A DNA stretch of 24,408 bases from CAYVFC01 sp964450715 (GTDB lineage Bacteria > Myxococcota_A > Polyangia > Polyangiales > JAFGIB01). The stretch is taken from assembly GCA_964450715.1 (NCBI GenBank), contig CAYVFC010000122.1, positions 1-24,408 of the forward strand, written 5' to 3'. The notes below the pieces were generated by a model. It was not told the origin of the DNA. It made no database searches and saw only the letters and a program-made list of their open reading frames with translations. The translations under genes and the position numbers were made by a program. Within the stretch, counting starts at the first letter, position 1. The number at the start of each line of letters is the position of its first letter. Positions 7,327 through 15,223 of this stretch are shown here, in pieces.

Positions 7327-9090
7327 ATGGCTACACCGAGCGAAAAAGCAGCGTCCTTCAACAAGAATTTCAAGACCCGCACCAACCGGCAGCACGCGCT
7401 CTCCTTCGCGTCGTGCGTGCACTGCGGTACCTGCAACGAATCCTGCCACTACTACCTGGCTACCGGCGATCCGAAAATGACGCCCGCCGCCAAGATGGAC
7501 AAGATCCGCCAGGTCTACAAGCGGCAGAACGACTGGCTGGGCCAGGTGGTCCCGGGCTGGGTCGGCGCCAAGGAGATGTTAACCGACCAGGATCTGGAGG
7601 AGCTAAAGGACATCGTCTTCGGTTCCTGCACCGGGTGTCGCCGCTGCACGGTCAACTGCCCCTTTGGTGTGGACACCGCTATTCTGGTAGGTCTGGCGCG
7701 CTCTTGCCTGGTCGACGAGAAGGTCGCGCCCGAGGGAATCCTGCACGTGATGAAGGACCAGTGGGAGTGGGGCAACCAGATGGGCATCAAGCCCGACGAG
7801 TATTTGGAGACGCTGGAGTGGGTAGAGGAGGAGCTGCAGGACGAGCTCGGGGATCCCGATTTCAAGGTTCCGCTGGACAAGAAGGGAGCCGACTTCGTCT
7901 ACGTGGTCAACCCGCGCGAGATCAAGTACGACCCCCGGCCGCTGCAGGCCGCCTTCAAGATCTTCTACTACGCCGGTCTGGACTGGACCATGGGCACCAA
8001 GGGCTGGGACAACACCAACTTCGGCCTCTTTTCCGGCAAGCCGGACCTGGGCGGCCATATGGGCAACCTGGCCTACAACCACGCCAAGGAGCTGGGGGTC
8101 AAGCGCATGGTCGTATCGGAATGCGGTCACGGCCTGCGCTCCACCAAGTGGGAGGCGCCCAACTGGGGCAAGGCCAATCCGCTGCCCTTCGAGATCGTCT
8201 CCTTGCTCGAAGTGATGGTCGACCTGATCAATACCGGCAAGATCGTGCTCGATCCGAGCAAGAACCCGCACCCGGTCACCTACCACGATCCCTGTAACCT
8301 CTCTCGCTCGGGCGGCATGACCGAGGAACCGAGGTATTGCATCAAGGCCTCCTGTATGGATTTCCGCGAGATGATCCCCAACCGCGCCGATTCTTACTGC
8401 TGCACGGGCGGCGGCGGGGCGATGTCCATGGCCGAGTACGCCAAGAAAAGGCTCGATGTGGCCAAGATCAAGGCCGACCAGATCAAGGCGACCGGAGCCG
8501 CCATCTGCGCCACGGCCTGTCACAACTGCGTGGACGGCCTCTCGGACCTGATCAAGAAGTACGAGATCAAGTACGATTTCGGCAACGGCAAGCCCAGGCT
8601 CATCACCGCGCCGAACGTCTGCGAGCTGGTCGCCAACGCCATCGTAGTGCCCGAAGAGCAGGAGAAGGCGAGTAAGACGCCCAGGCCGGAGCTCAAGGGC
8701 AAGAAGATCCTCGTCATCGACGATGAGCCCGATATGGTGACCTACCTGCAGGCCTTGCTGGAGGACAACGGGTACAAAGTGGTCACGGCTACCGACGGCA
8801 CCTCCGGTGTGGCAAAGGCGCGCGGTACCAAGCCGGATCTGATCACGCTGGACATCACCATGTCCGGCAAGGACGGCCCGGGAGTCTTCCGCGAAATCCG
8901 CACCGATCCCGGCACGGCCGACATTCCCATCTTCGTGGTAACCGGACAGGTCGATTTCCGGCAGCTGATGTATCAGAAGACCGTCCAGTCGCCGGAAGGA
9001 TTCATTCGCAAGCCGATCGACGAGAATACCTTGTTGATGAGCATACGCCGTATCCTGGACAAGAAGAACGGAGCGGCGACCGAACACTAG
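7327..9090 (+). CDS. HdrD/DsrK-like Fe-S protein fused to a receiver domain
   Basis: 587-residue fusion. Residues 30-40 and 101-111 are two [4Fe-4S] motifs (C30, C33, C36, C40; C101, C104, C107, C111). Residues 200-440 form the heterodisulfide-reductase-type catalytic part with one complete CCG motif (C323, C358-C359, C398, C401). The first CCG half is degenerate, with a lone Cys in SECGHG. Residues 458-580 are a full response-regulator receiver: acidic pair D465/D466, phosphoacceptor D509, T539 and K562. HdrD/DsrK-like proteins use a cysteine-ligated cluster in thiol/disulfide or related redox steps. Here the membrane partner is upstream, suggesting a quinone-linked complex controlled by phosphorylation. 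The fused receiver is unusual, and no histidine kinase is encoded in the window. An AAGGA site precedes the start. The stop codon overlaps a palindromic element. Confidence 0.88.
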   Translation: MATPSEKAASFNKNFKTRTNRQHALSFASCVHCGTCNESCHYYLATGDPKMTPAAKMDKIRQVYKRQNDWLGQVVPGWVGAKEMLTDQDLEELKDIVFGSCTGCRRCTVNCPFGVDTAILVGLARSCLVDEKVAPEGILHVMKDQWEWGNQMGIKPDEYLETLEWVEEELQDELGDPDFKVPLDKKGADFVYVVNPREIKYDPRPLQAAFKIFYYAGLDWTMGTKGWDNTNFGLFSGKPDLGGHMGNLAYNHAKELGVKRMVVSECGHGLRSTKWEAPNWGKANPLPFEIVSLLEVMVDLINTGKIVLDPSKNPHPVTYHDPCNLSRSGGMTEEPRYCIKASCMDFREMIPNRADSYCCTGGGGAMSMAEYAKKRLDVAKIKADQIKATGAAICATACHNCVDGLSDLIKKYEIKYDFGNGKPRLITAPNVCELVANAIVVPEEQEKASKTPRPELKGKKILVIDDEPDMVTYLQALLEDNGYKVVTATDGTSGVAKARGTKPDLITLDITMSGKDGPGVFREIRTDPGTADIPIFVVTGQVDFRQLMYQKTVQSPEGFIRKPIDENTLLMSIRRILDKKNGAATEH

Positions 9091-9251
9091 AGCATATCTC
9101 AATAATGCGGACCGAGTATTTCGGAGCGCGGCGATGCGCGATGTGGTTCCGCCGAACCGAGGAAATGCGGTGCATTTCCGAGCGTGAGGCGGGGCCGTAG
9201 ACCGCGTCGCCCCGCCCGAAAGACGACGGGAGCATTATTGAGACATGCTCT
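9089..9251. repeat. Palindromic element PE3 (MITE-like)
   Basis: 20-bp inverted arms (9089-9108 and 9232-9251, one mismatch) enclose boxes 9109-9133 and 9208-9232. These are exact reverse complements of boxes in the 2458-2615 element, whose arms differ. The left edge supplies the last two bases of the preceding gene's TAG stop, and the edge reads CTAGAGCA, as at 21937. It lies between that gene and its apparent terminator. Confidence 0.85.
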
Positions 9252-9284
9252 TACCAGCTTCGACCGCGCCGGTCGTCATGCTGT

Positions 9285-9327
9285 AAACGCCTTTTCCGGG
9301 CGCGGGGTCCGGAAAAGGCGTTTTTTT
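9285..9327 (+). terminator. Rho-independent terminator
   Basis: A perfect 15-bp stem (9285-9299 with 9309-9323, ACGCCTTTTCCGG type) with a 9-nt GC-rich loop runs into seven T residues on the plus strand. It would terminate the Fe-S/receiver transcript, 195 bp after its stop; the palindromic element occupies most of that distance. Confidence 0.9.
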
Positions 9328-9330
9328 CGA

Positions 9331-9431
9331 GGTCATTTCGACCGCGGGGAGGAACCTCTTTTCGTGTCATTTCGACCGAAGGGAGAAATCTCGTTCGTGA
9401 AGGAAATCTCTCACTTGGTTCGAGATGACAC
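9331..9431. repeat. Dispersed GTCATTTCGACC repeat
   Basis: Segments 9364-9392 and 9403-9431 are imperfect reverse complements of about 29 bp, with edges GTGTCATTTCGACC and GAGATGACAC. A partial direct copy of the left edge lies at 9332-9350. This matches a repeat type I recall as common between genes in many bacteria, including its spurious FRPKGEISF translation. It may also help end the convergent cellobiose phosphorylase transcript. Confidence 0.65.
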
Positions 9432-9438
9432 CCGCTTC

Positions 9439-11871
9439 TTACGCCTCGCAGTCGACCTCGACCTCGCTGCCGGGCGGCGCGTAGGGGACCAGGGTCGAGT
9501 CGACGTTCCGACCGTCGACACGTAGGCGGACCGGTCCGCGGCCCCCGCCGCGGTTGTCGACCCGTATCCGGTAGACGGCTCCGCGGCAGCGGCGGGTGAC
9601 GGTGAAGCCGCAGATGTCGGCCGCCGGGATGCAGGGATGCACGCGCAGTCCCTCGTGCTCGGGGCGGATGCCGAGCAAGTAGTGGGCCACCGCCAGGTAG
9701 TTCCAGGCCGCAGTGCCGGTCAACCAGGAGTTCTTGGCCTCGCCGTGGTTGGGGGCGTCGCGGCCCGCGATCATCTGCGAATAGACGTAGGGCTCCATGC
9801 GGTGCAGGTCGCTCTTGTCCTCGATATAGGCCGGGGCGATCTTCCTGTAGTAGTCGAACGCGCGATCGGGTCGGCCGACCAGGGTCTCGGCAATGACGAT
9901 CCAGGGATTAGTGTGGCAGAAAATGCCGGCGTTCTCCTTGTAGCCGGGTGGGTAGGACGATATCTCGCCGAGCTCGCGCCGATACCGCGTGTAAGCCGGC
10001 TGGTGAAGCACGATGCCGTGCGGGGTGTCCAGGTGTTTCGCCACGGCGTCCAGCGCCCGGAGGGCCAGTCCCTCCTGCAGGCCGATGCCGGCCATCGTGC
10101 ACATGCCCTGGGGCTCGATGTAGATGCGCCCCTCGTCGTTCAGATGGCTGCCCACCCGGTTGCCGTGAAAGTCATAGGCGCGCAGAAACCACTGCCCGTC
10201 GAAGCCGTGCTCCAGGACCGCCCGGCGCATGCGCTCGGCCCCGTCGCGGGCCTGTTTCGCCAGCTGCCGGTCGCCTCTGATCTCGGCCAGAAGCGCGAGC
10301 TCCTCGCTGGTGAGCACGAATAGACCGGCGATGAAGATCGACTCGGCGGCGCCCCCCGCTACGTTCTCGGTAGTCTGGAACGACTCATCCGGATTGTCGC
10401 TGAAGCAGTTGAGGTTGAGGCAGTCGTTCCAGTCCGCGCGGCCGATAAGCGGCAACCCGTGCGGACCCAGGTTCTCGATCACGTGGGTGAAGGAGCGGCG
10501 CAGATGTTCGTAGAGCGAGGCCGCGTTCGCCGGATCGTTGTCAAAAGGCACCGGCTCGTCGAGGACGGCGTAATCGCCCGTCTCCTTCGTGTAGGCGCTC
10601 GCCGCCGCGATCAGCCAGAGCGGATCGTCGTTGAACCCGCTGCCGATGTCGTGGTTGCCCTGCCGGGTCAGCGGCTGGTACTGGTGGTAGGCGCTGCCGT
10701 CGGGAAACTGGGTCGAGGCGATGTCCAGCAAGCGCTGCCGGGCGCGCTCGGGTACCATGTGCACGAAGCCGAGCAGGTCCTGGTTGGAGTCCCGGAAACC
10801 CATGCCGCGACCCACCCCGGTCTCGAAGTAGGAGGCGCTGCGCGAAAGGTTGAAGGTGGCCATGCACTGATAGGGGTTCCAGACGTTGACCATGCGATCG
10901 AGCCGGGCATCGGGCGAGTCGAGCCGATAACTCGATAAAAGTCCGCTCCAGTAGTCCGAGAGCGCTTCCAGGGCCCGGTCGACCTGCGCCGGGCGGCTGA
11001 AGGCGTCGATCATCTCGCGCGCCCGGCCCTTGTTGACCACCCCGGGTTTCTCCCACTTGTCCCCGGGGGCGTTCTCCACGTAGCCGAGGGTGAAGACCAG
11101 CTCCCGGGTCTCGCCCGCCTTCAGAAATAAATCGATGCAATGCGAGGCGATGGGCGCCCAGCCGCTGGCCTGCGAGTTGCCGGGCTCTCCCTCCTGCACC
11201 GCCCTGGGCTCGCCCATGCCGTTGTACAGACCGAGGAAGCGCTCCCGGTCGGTATCGAAGCCGGCCAGGGGCGCGTTGGCGTGGTAGAAGGCGTAGTGGT
11301 TGCGCCGCTCGCGGTACTCGGTCAGGTGGTAGATGGTGCTGCCGTCGATCTCGACCTCGCCCGTGCTCAGGTTGCGTTGCAGGTTGTTGGCGTCGTCGAC
11401 CGCGTTCCAGAGGCAGAATTCCAGAAAGGAGAAGAGCCGCACCCGGCGCTCGCGCGAGGCCAGGTTATCGATGCGGACCCGGTGCACCTCGACCGGGTGA
11501 TCGAGCGGCACCAGCGCCAGCACCTGTACCCCGAGCTCGCGGCGCCGGCCGGCGATGCTGGTGTAGCCCAGCCCGTGCCGGCACTCGAAGGCGTCGAGCG
11601 GCTTCTTCGCCGGCAGGAAACCCGGCGTCCAGAAGTCGTCGCCCTCGCGGACGTAGAAGTAGCGGCCGCCCGTGTCCAGGGGCGCGTTGTTGAATCGGTA
11701 GCGCAGGATGCGCCTGAGCCTGGCGTCCCGGTAGAAGCAATAGCCGCCTCCGGTGTGGGAGATGAGCGAGAATAGATCGCTGGTGCCCAGGTAGTTGATC
11801 CAGGGGAAGGGGGTGAGCGGCGTAGTAATGACGTACTCCCGTCGCTCGTCGTCGAAATACCCGTACTTCAT
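9439..11871 (-). CDS. cbp: Cellobiose phosphorylase (GH94)
   Basis: 810-residue intracellular enzyme converting cellobiose plus phosphate to alpha-glucose 1-phosphate plus glucose. The sequence tracks known cellobiose phosphorylases nearly end to end: N-terminal YG-FDD--REYVITTP-TP-PWINYLG, the EFCLWNA-DD block, MGFRDSNQDLLGFVH, IASTQFPDGSAYHQYQPLT, GSGFNDDPLWLI and GRADWNDCLNLN. Asp480 of RADWND corresponds to the catalytic acid of the family. The C-terminus has YPPGYKENAGIFCH and KNSWLTGTAAWN. Length is normal, and the protein has no signal peptide, as expected for a cytoplasmic enzyme. The start lies 4 bp past the GH9 stop, with GGAG inside the GH9 end, so translation is probably coupled. 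Other GH94 specificities (chitobiose, laminaribiose) are less likely given the cellulase partner. Confidence 0.95.
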   Translation of the reverse strand: MKYGYFDDERREYVITTPLTPFPWINYLGTSDLFSLISHTGGGYCFYRDARLRRILRYRFNNAPLDTGGRYFYVREGDDFWTPGFLPAKKPLDAFECRHGLGYTSIAGRRRELGVQVLALVPLDHPVEVHRVRIDNLASRERRVRLFSFLEFCLWNAVDDANNLQRNLSTGEVEIDGSTIYHLTEYRERRNHYAFYHANAPLAGFDTDRERFLGLYNGMGEPRAVQEGEPGNSQASGWAPIASHCIDLFLKAGETRELVFTLGYVENAPGDKWEKPGVVNKGRAREMIDAFSRPAQVDRALEALSDYWSGLLSSYRLDSPDARLDRMVNVWNPYQCMATFNLSRSASYFETGVGRGMGFRDSNQDLLGFVHMVPERARQRLLDIASTQFPDGSAYHQYQPLTRQGNHDIGSGFNDDPLWLIAAASAYTKETGDYAVLDEPVPFDNDPANAASLYEHLRRSFTHVIENLGPHGLPLIGRADWNDCLNLNCFSDNPDESFQTTENVAGGAAESIFIAGLFVLTSEELALLAEIRGDRQLAKQARDGAERMRRAVLEHGFDGQWFLRAYDFHGNRVGSHLNDEGRIYIEPQGMCTMAGIGLQEGLALRALDAVAKHLDTPHGIVLHQPAYTRYRRELGEISSYPPGYKENAGIFCHTNPWIVIAETLVGRPDRAFDYYRKIAPAYIEDKSDLHRMEPYVYSQMIAGRDAPNHGEAKNSWLTGTAAWNYLAVAHYLLGIRPEHEGLRVHPCIPAADICGFTVTRRCRGAVYRIRVDNRGGGRGPVRLRVDGRNVDSTLVPYAPPGSEVEVDCEA

Positions 11872-11875
11872 CGCG

Positions 11876-14239
11876 CTATTTCTCCGAGCGCTCCGCCTTC
11901 GCGGCTCTCGCCTTCTCGTCCAGGAACGCCGTCACCCAGGCCAGCGGGCCGTTCCAGTTGATGGTGATCTCGTTGGTCGACCAGGCCTCGATGTGGTCGC
12001 GGAAGCACTTCTGCGGCGCGCAGCCCTTCAGCCCCGCGGCCTTGACGTGCGGATCCTGCAGCCCCGAATTGGGCCCGCCGGACACCGCGCCCGGAGGGGG
12101 CGGCGGCCGATCATCACGGATCGAGTGGGACCAGAAACGGTGGTGCGGATTGCTGAGCGGGCGGGCGCCGTAGCCGGTTACGTAGCACTGGTCCATCGGG
12201 TTGCGGCCCAGGACGTAGTCCATGCCCAGCACCGCGCCGTCCAGGTACTTCTCTTGGCCGGTGAAGTCGTAGGCCAGGGCCATGACCAGCAGGTTGTTGA
12301 GCACGAAGGAGTTGGAGCCCCAGGGGTAGCTGTTTCCCGGGCCGGGCTGGAAGGGCAGGCGGTATCCCTGGGTACTGATAAACTCTACAAAACGATCGGC
12401 GGCCGCGATCACGCTCTGGCGTGCGGCCTGGTGTTGTTCGTCGGGCAGCCCGTTGGGCACGGTGGCCAGCGAGAGGGTGCCCAGGGCCTGGGTATTCTGC
12501 CAGGTCATCGCGGTGTTCTGCCCGGCGTCGTCGGCTTCTTTGCCCAGCACGCGCAGCACGGCCTTTCGCTCCGGGGGCAGCTTCAAGACGTAATCCCGGT
12601 ACGCTTCTTTGCCCGTGGTGATGAACAGCTCGGCCGCCGCCCAGTAGAACTCGTCCTGCACGTGGTCGTCGTTGTAGGGCCCACCGCCCTCCTCGCCGCC
12701 CTTGGCTGCGAAGCGGTCCGGGTGGTCCTGCGCCCCCCGCCAGGCGCGCTCGGCCGCCAGTAGGCACTTCTCGGCAAAGGCGGCGTCGAGCTTGCGGAAG
12801 ATGCGGGCGCACTGCGCGGCGGTGGCGGCCAGGTTGAGGGTGGCGGCGGTGCTGGGCGGCTGCAGGTAGCGGGGGACCGGATCCTCGTGCGGCAGGGTGC
12901 CGAGCTCGGTCCAGGTCCGGTTGTGCATCTTGTGGTGGGCCATGCCCGCCAGGGGCTCGCCCTCGGGCACCTGCATACCCAGCATGAACCGCATCTGGTG
13001 GCGCGCCTCGTCCAGGATATCCGGCACCCCGTTGTCGCGTTCCGGGATGTTCAAGGTGCCGTCGGCAAAATCGTCGGCCGAGGCGCCCAGGTGCTGGTTG
13101 CGCTCGTACTGGTTGAACAGGGTCCAGAGCGCGATGCCCCCGTTGACCACGTACTTACCGTGGTCGCCGGCGTCGTACCAGCCCCCGGACACGTCCAGGC
13201 TGTAGTCGCAGCCGCTTTGCGGCGCACAGGGGACCTCGCGGTCGCCCGGGTGTCCGGCCGGCCTGGCCCACCTGGGCTCGCCCGCGTAGGGCATTTCGAT
13301 GGGAACCCCGCTCCGGTTGTGATAAAAGTAAGCCAGCGCATCGTACTTGAGCCTGCGGTAGAGGCGGGGATCGATGGCGAAACGGTGGCTGAGCTCGTCC
13401 CCGACCTGTATGCGGTATCCGCTTCCCGGTCGCTTGAAAGAGGTGAAGTCGACGATGTGCACCCGATCGCCGGAGGCCGGGTCGAAGCCGTGCACCCGGG
13501 TCTGTCCCGCGGACAGCTCCTTGCCGTCGCCGTCCAGCAGCTGCCAGGCTACCGGATTCGCATCGTCTATCTTTACGGTGGCGACCTTGACCCGGTCCGG
13601 CAGGTAGCCCAGCTGGTTGACCAGCACCCCGGCCGGCGGCAGCGCCTCGGCGCGACGGGCCCGGCTGAACGCGGGGTCGGCCAGGATCACGTTGTCGATG
13701 CAGACGGTGAAGGGCGCCTTCGCATCGGCCAGGGGCCCACCCATGTGAAGGGCCAGCTCGGCGGTGGGGTCATCCTTTTCCTGCATGGTGAAGGAGCCGG
13801 TGAAGGCGCGCGGCTCGGTGGCCAGCTCGATGGTCTGTTGCCAGTACTCGGCAAAGGGCGGGCCGGCCATGCCCACCTTGGGGCGGACGCGGGTGGGGCT
13901 GCTGGCCCAGGCCACGAAATAGATGGAGTAAGAGTGGCCGCTCTCGATCACCATCTCGCGGTGGCGCACCTGCGCGTCCCAGTTGTTCTTCCCGCTGTTC
14001 GTCACCCGCAAGCAGTAGGAGCCGTCCTGGACCGAGGCCTCGCCGCTTCCCGGCGCGGTGAAGGAGGAGGTCCAGGGCAGGCTGGAGCCGTCCTCGAAGG
14101 TGGCGTTGAGAAGCAGGTTGTGCCGGTAGGGATCGCTGGCCGCTTCCGCCTCCGCGGAGTCGGCGCCCTTCGGAGGCAGCAGACAACCCGGTGATAGAAT
14201 GAACAGACCGAACAACAAGCGCGCTGGAACCGGTTTCAT
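11876..14239 (-). CDS. CBM4-Ig-GH9 endoglucanase, exported
   Basis: 787-residue family 9 cellulase. It begins with an export signal (MKPVPARLLFGLFILSPGC; the lipobox is imperfect, so lipidation is uncertain). A CBM4/9-type carbohydrate-binding domain (about 38-195) follows, then the Ig-like domain typical of GH9 (about 205-295, starting VLVNQLGYLP), then the GH9 barrel (about 300-775). Catalytic features are present: WYDAGDHGKYV with Asp356 and Asp359, and Glu757 in STNEITINWNG as the proton donor. HHRFWSH and the NNLLVMALAYD segment are also characteristic. The tail is Lys/Ala/Glu-rich. It hydrolyses beta-1,4-glucan outside the cell or at its surface; endo versus processive action cannot be decided. 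AAGGGG precedes the ATG, and cellobiose phosphorylase follows directly. Confidence 0.94.
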   Translation of the reverse strand: MKPVPARLLFGLFILSPGCLLPPKGADSAEAEAASDPYRHNLLLNATFEDGSSLPWTSSFTAPGSGEASVQDGSYCLRVTNSGKNNWDAQVRHREMVIESGHSYSIYFVAWASSPTRVRPKVGMAGPPFAEYWQQTIELATEPRAFTGSFTMQEKDDPTAELALHMGGPLADAKAPFTVCIDNVILADPAFSRARRAEALPPAGVLVNQLGYLPDRVKVATVKIDDANPVAWQLLDGDGKELSAGQTRVHGFDPASGDRVHIVDFTSFKRPGSGYRIQVGDELSHRFAIDPRLYRRLKYDALAYFYHNRSGVPIEMPYAGEPRWARPAGHPGDREVPCAPQSGCDYSLDVSGGWYDAGDHGKYVVNGGIALWTLFNQYERNQHLGASADDFADGTLNIPERDNGVPDILDEARHQMRFMLGMQVPEGEPLAGMAHHKMHNRTWTELGTLPHEDPVPRYLQPPSTAATLNLAATAAQCARIFRKLDAAFAEKCLLAAERAWRGAQDHPDRFAAKGGEEGGGPYNDDHVQDEFYWAAAELFITTGKEAYRDYVLKLPPERKAVLRVLGKEADDAGQNTAMTWQNTQALGTLSLATVPNGLPDEQHQAARQSVIAAADRFVEFISTQGYRLPFQPGPGNSYPWGSNSFVLNNLLVMALAYDFTGQEKYLDGAVLGMDYVLGRNPMDQCYVTGYGARPLSNPHHRFWSHSIRDDRPPPPPGAVSGGPNSGLQDPHVKAAGLKGCAPQKCFRDHIEAWSTNEITINWNGPLAWVTAFLDEKARAAKAERSEK

Positions 14240-14261
14240 GAAGGACCCCTTTTTACCCGCG

Positions 14262-14351
14262 CTATTGCGGCGGATCGGTGTAGTCGATAAATAAGTTGCT
14301 GCCGCTCAGCACCAGCAGCGAGAGAGAAGCGTTGCACGGGCGGTCCGTCTC
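14262..14351 (-). pseudogene. Possible out-of-frame coding remnant after the CBM3 gene
   Basis: Directly after the CBM3 stop, another frame of the same strand reads about 30 sense codons and ends in TAG at 14262-14264. It includes LLVLSGSNLFIDYTDPPQ, which looks like the end of a secreted beta-sandwich domain rather than random sequence. It may be the lost C-terminus of an earlier version of the upstream gene, or the relic of another domain. There is no start codon of its own. This is tentative, since a short open stretch in GC-rich DNA can arise by chance. Confidence 0.25.
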
Positions 14352-14361
14352 ACCGGACCGC
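14340..14361 (-). other. Hairpin at the CBM3 stop codon
   Basis: GCGGTCCG (14340-14347) and CGGACCGC (14354-14361) form a perfect 8-bp stem around a 6-nt loop that contains the CBM3 gene's stop codon. No U tract follows on the minus strand, so it is not a classical terminator. It could stabilise or process the mRNA, giving unequal levels of CBM3 and GH9 products. Confidence 0.35.
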
Positions 14362-15153
14362 GGGCGGCTCGATGCCCCAGATCAGGGTTCCGTTCAGGTA
14401 CAGGGGAATGGTTTCGGCGGTGAGGTAGCTGGTCGCGCTCGCCTCGTACGACCAGTCGTTGCTGCCGTCGTAGTGCGCCCAGTCCGACTTGTGGAAGCCG
14501 AGCTGAATGTCCCCGGTATCGCTTCCCGCCGATACGCTGCCGCTGGTGAAGGTGAGCTCTAGATAGTGGTCGGCCTGCTCCCGGCCGGTAACGGCGACGA
14601 AGGCGTGGTCGAAGCTGCCGCAGCCGATAGCCGCGCTCCAGCAGTCGAGCGTCTGGGAGGTGGAGCCCGAGTCCACGGTGTAGTAGTAGCGCAGGCTCAC
14701 CCCGGTCAATGGATAGGTCGTTGAACCGGTATTGACGATCTTGAACCAGGGCCGGATCCACTCGTTGACCGCGCCGTCGAAGCGCACCTGCACCTCGAGG
14801 TCTCCCACCACCAGGCAATCGGTCTCGCCCCCCGCGTCATCATCCACGCCGGCGTCGTCGGCGCAGACCCGGAAGGTCGGTCCGTCCGGACCGGCGTCCA
14901 TGCCCGATCCTCCGCTCGTTCCTGCCACCGACGAGTCGAATCCGGAACCCCCGCCCGATCCGGCCCCGCTGCTGCCCGCGATGGGGAGCGTGCCCCCGCT
15001 ACCGGCCAGGGGCGCGTACCCGCCGCTGCCCGCACTGCCGCCCGCCCCGGCGCCGGCCGCCGCGGTATCGCCGCTCACCCACGATTCCTGGGCCGAGCAG
15101 CCGAGCAGGGCGCAGAGCAGACAGCCGGCGATGATGTGGCTCGATCGTTGCAT
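14350..15153 (-). CDS. CBM3 cellulose-binding lipoprotein
   Basis: 267 residues. The lipoprotein signal (MQRSSHIIAGCLLCALLGC) is followed by a Gly/Ala/Ser linker to about residue 95. The C-terminal 150 residues are a family 3 carbohydrate-binding module: LEVQVRFDGAVNEWIRPWFK, the IVNTGSTTYPLTGVSLRYYYTVD block, DHYLELTFTSGSVSAGSDTG, FHKSDWAHYDGSNDWSYE and the GTLIWGIEP ending. CBM3 modules bind crystalline cellulose. No catalytic domain is present, so the likely job is to hold the cell or a partner enzyme on cellulose. ATG at 15153 is chosen because the longer frame adds 14 non-signal residues. It lies 110 bp upstream of the GH9 gene and is expected to be in the same operon. Confidence 0.9.
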   Translation of the reverse strand: MQRSSHIIAGCLLCALLGCSAQESWVSGDTAAAGAGAGGSAGSGGYAPLAGSGGTLPIAGSSGAGSGGGSGFDSSVAGTSGGSGMDAGPDGPTFRVCADDAGVDDDAGGETDCLVVGDLEVQVRFDGAVNEWIRPWFKIVNTGSTTYPLTGVSLRYYYTVDSGSTSQTLDCWSAAIGCGSFDHAFVAVTGREQADHYLELTFTSGSVSAGSDTGDIQLGFHKSDWAHYDGSNDWSYEASATSYLTAETIPLYLNGTLIWGIEPPAVR

Positions 15154-15223
15154 CTCTTTATCCAACGGTTGAGCGGCTCCATCTGGGAAGGACACTGCGG
15201 ATCTTTTTTGTTCAGCCCGGCGA

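Noticed and set aside
7603..9102. Minus-strand open frame of 499 codons
   Set aside because: It is antisense to the Fe-S/receiver gene, whose motifs are unambiguous.
9184..9525. Plus-strand open frame containing FRPKGEIS
   Set aside because: It is a translation of palindromic and dispersed repeats plus a terminator. The same spurious peptide is familiar from repeat DNA.
12887..14194. Plus-strand open frame of 435 codons
   Set aside because: It is antisense to the GH9 gene with His/Arg/Gly/Val-biased composition and no domain pattern.
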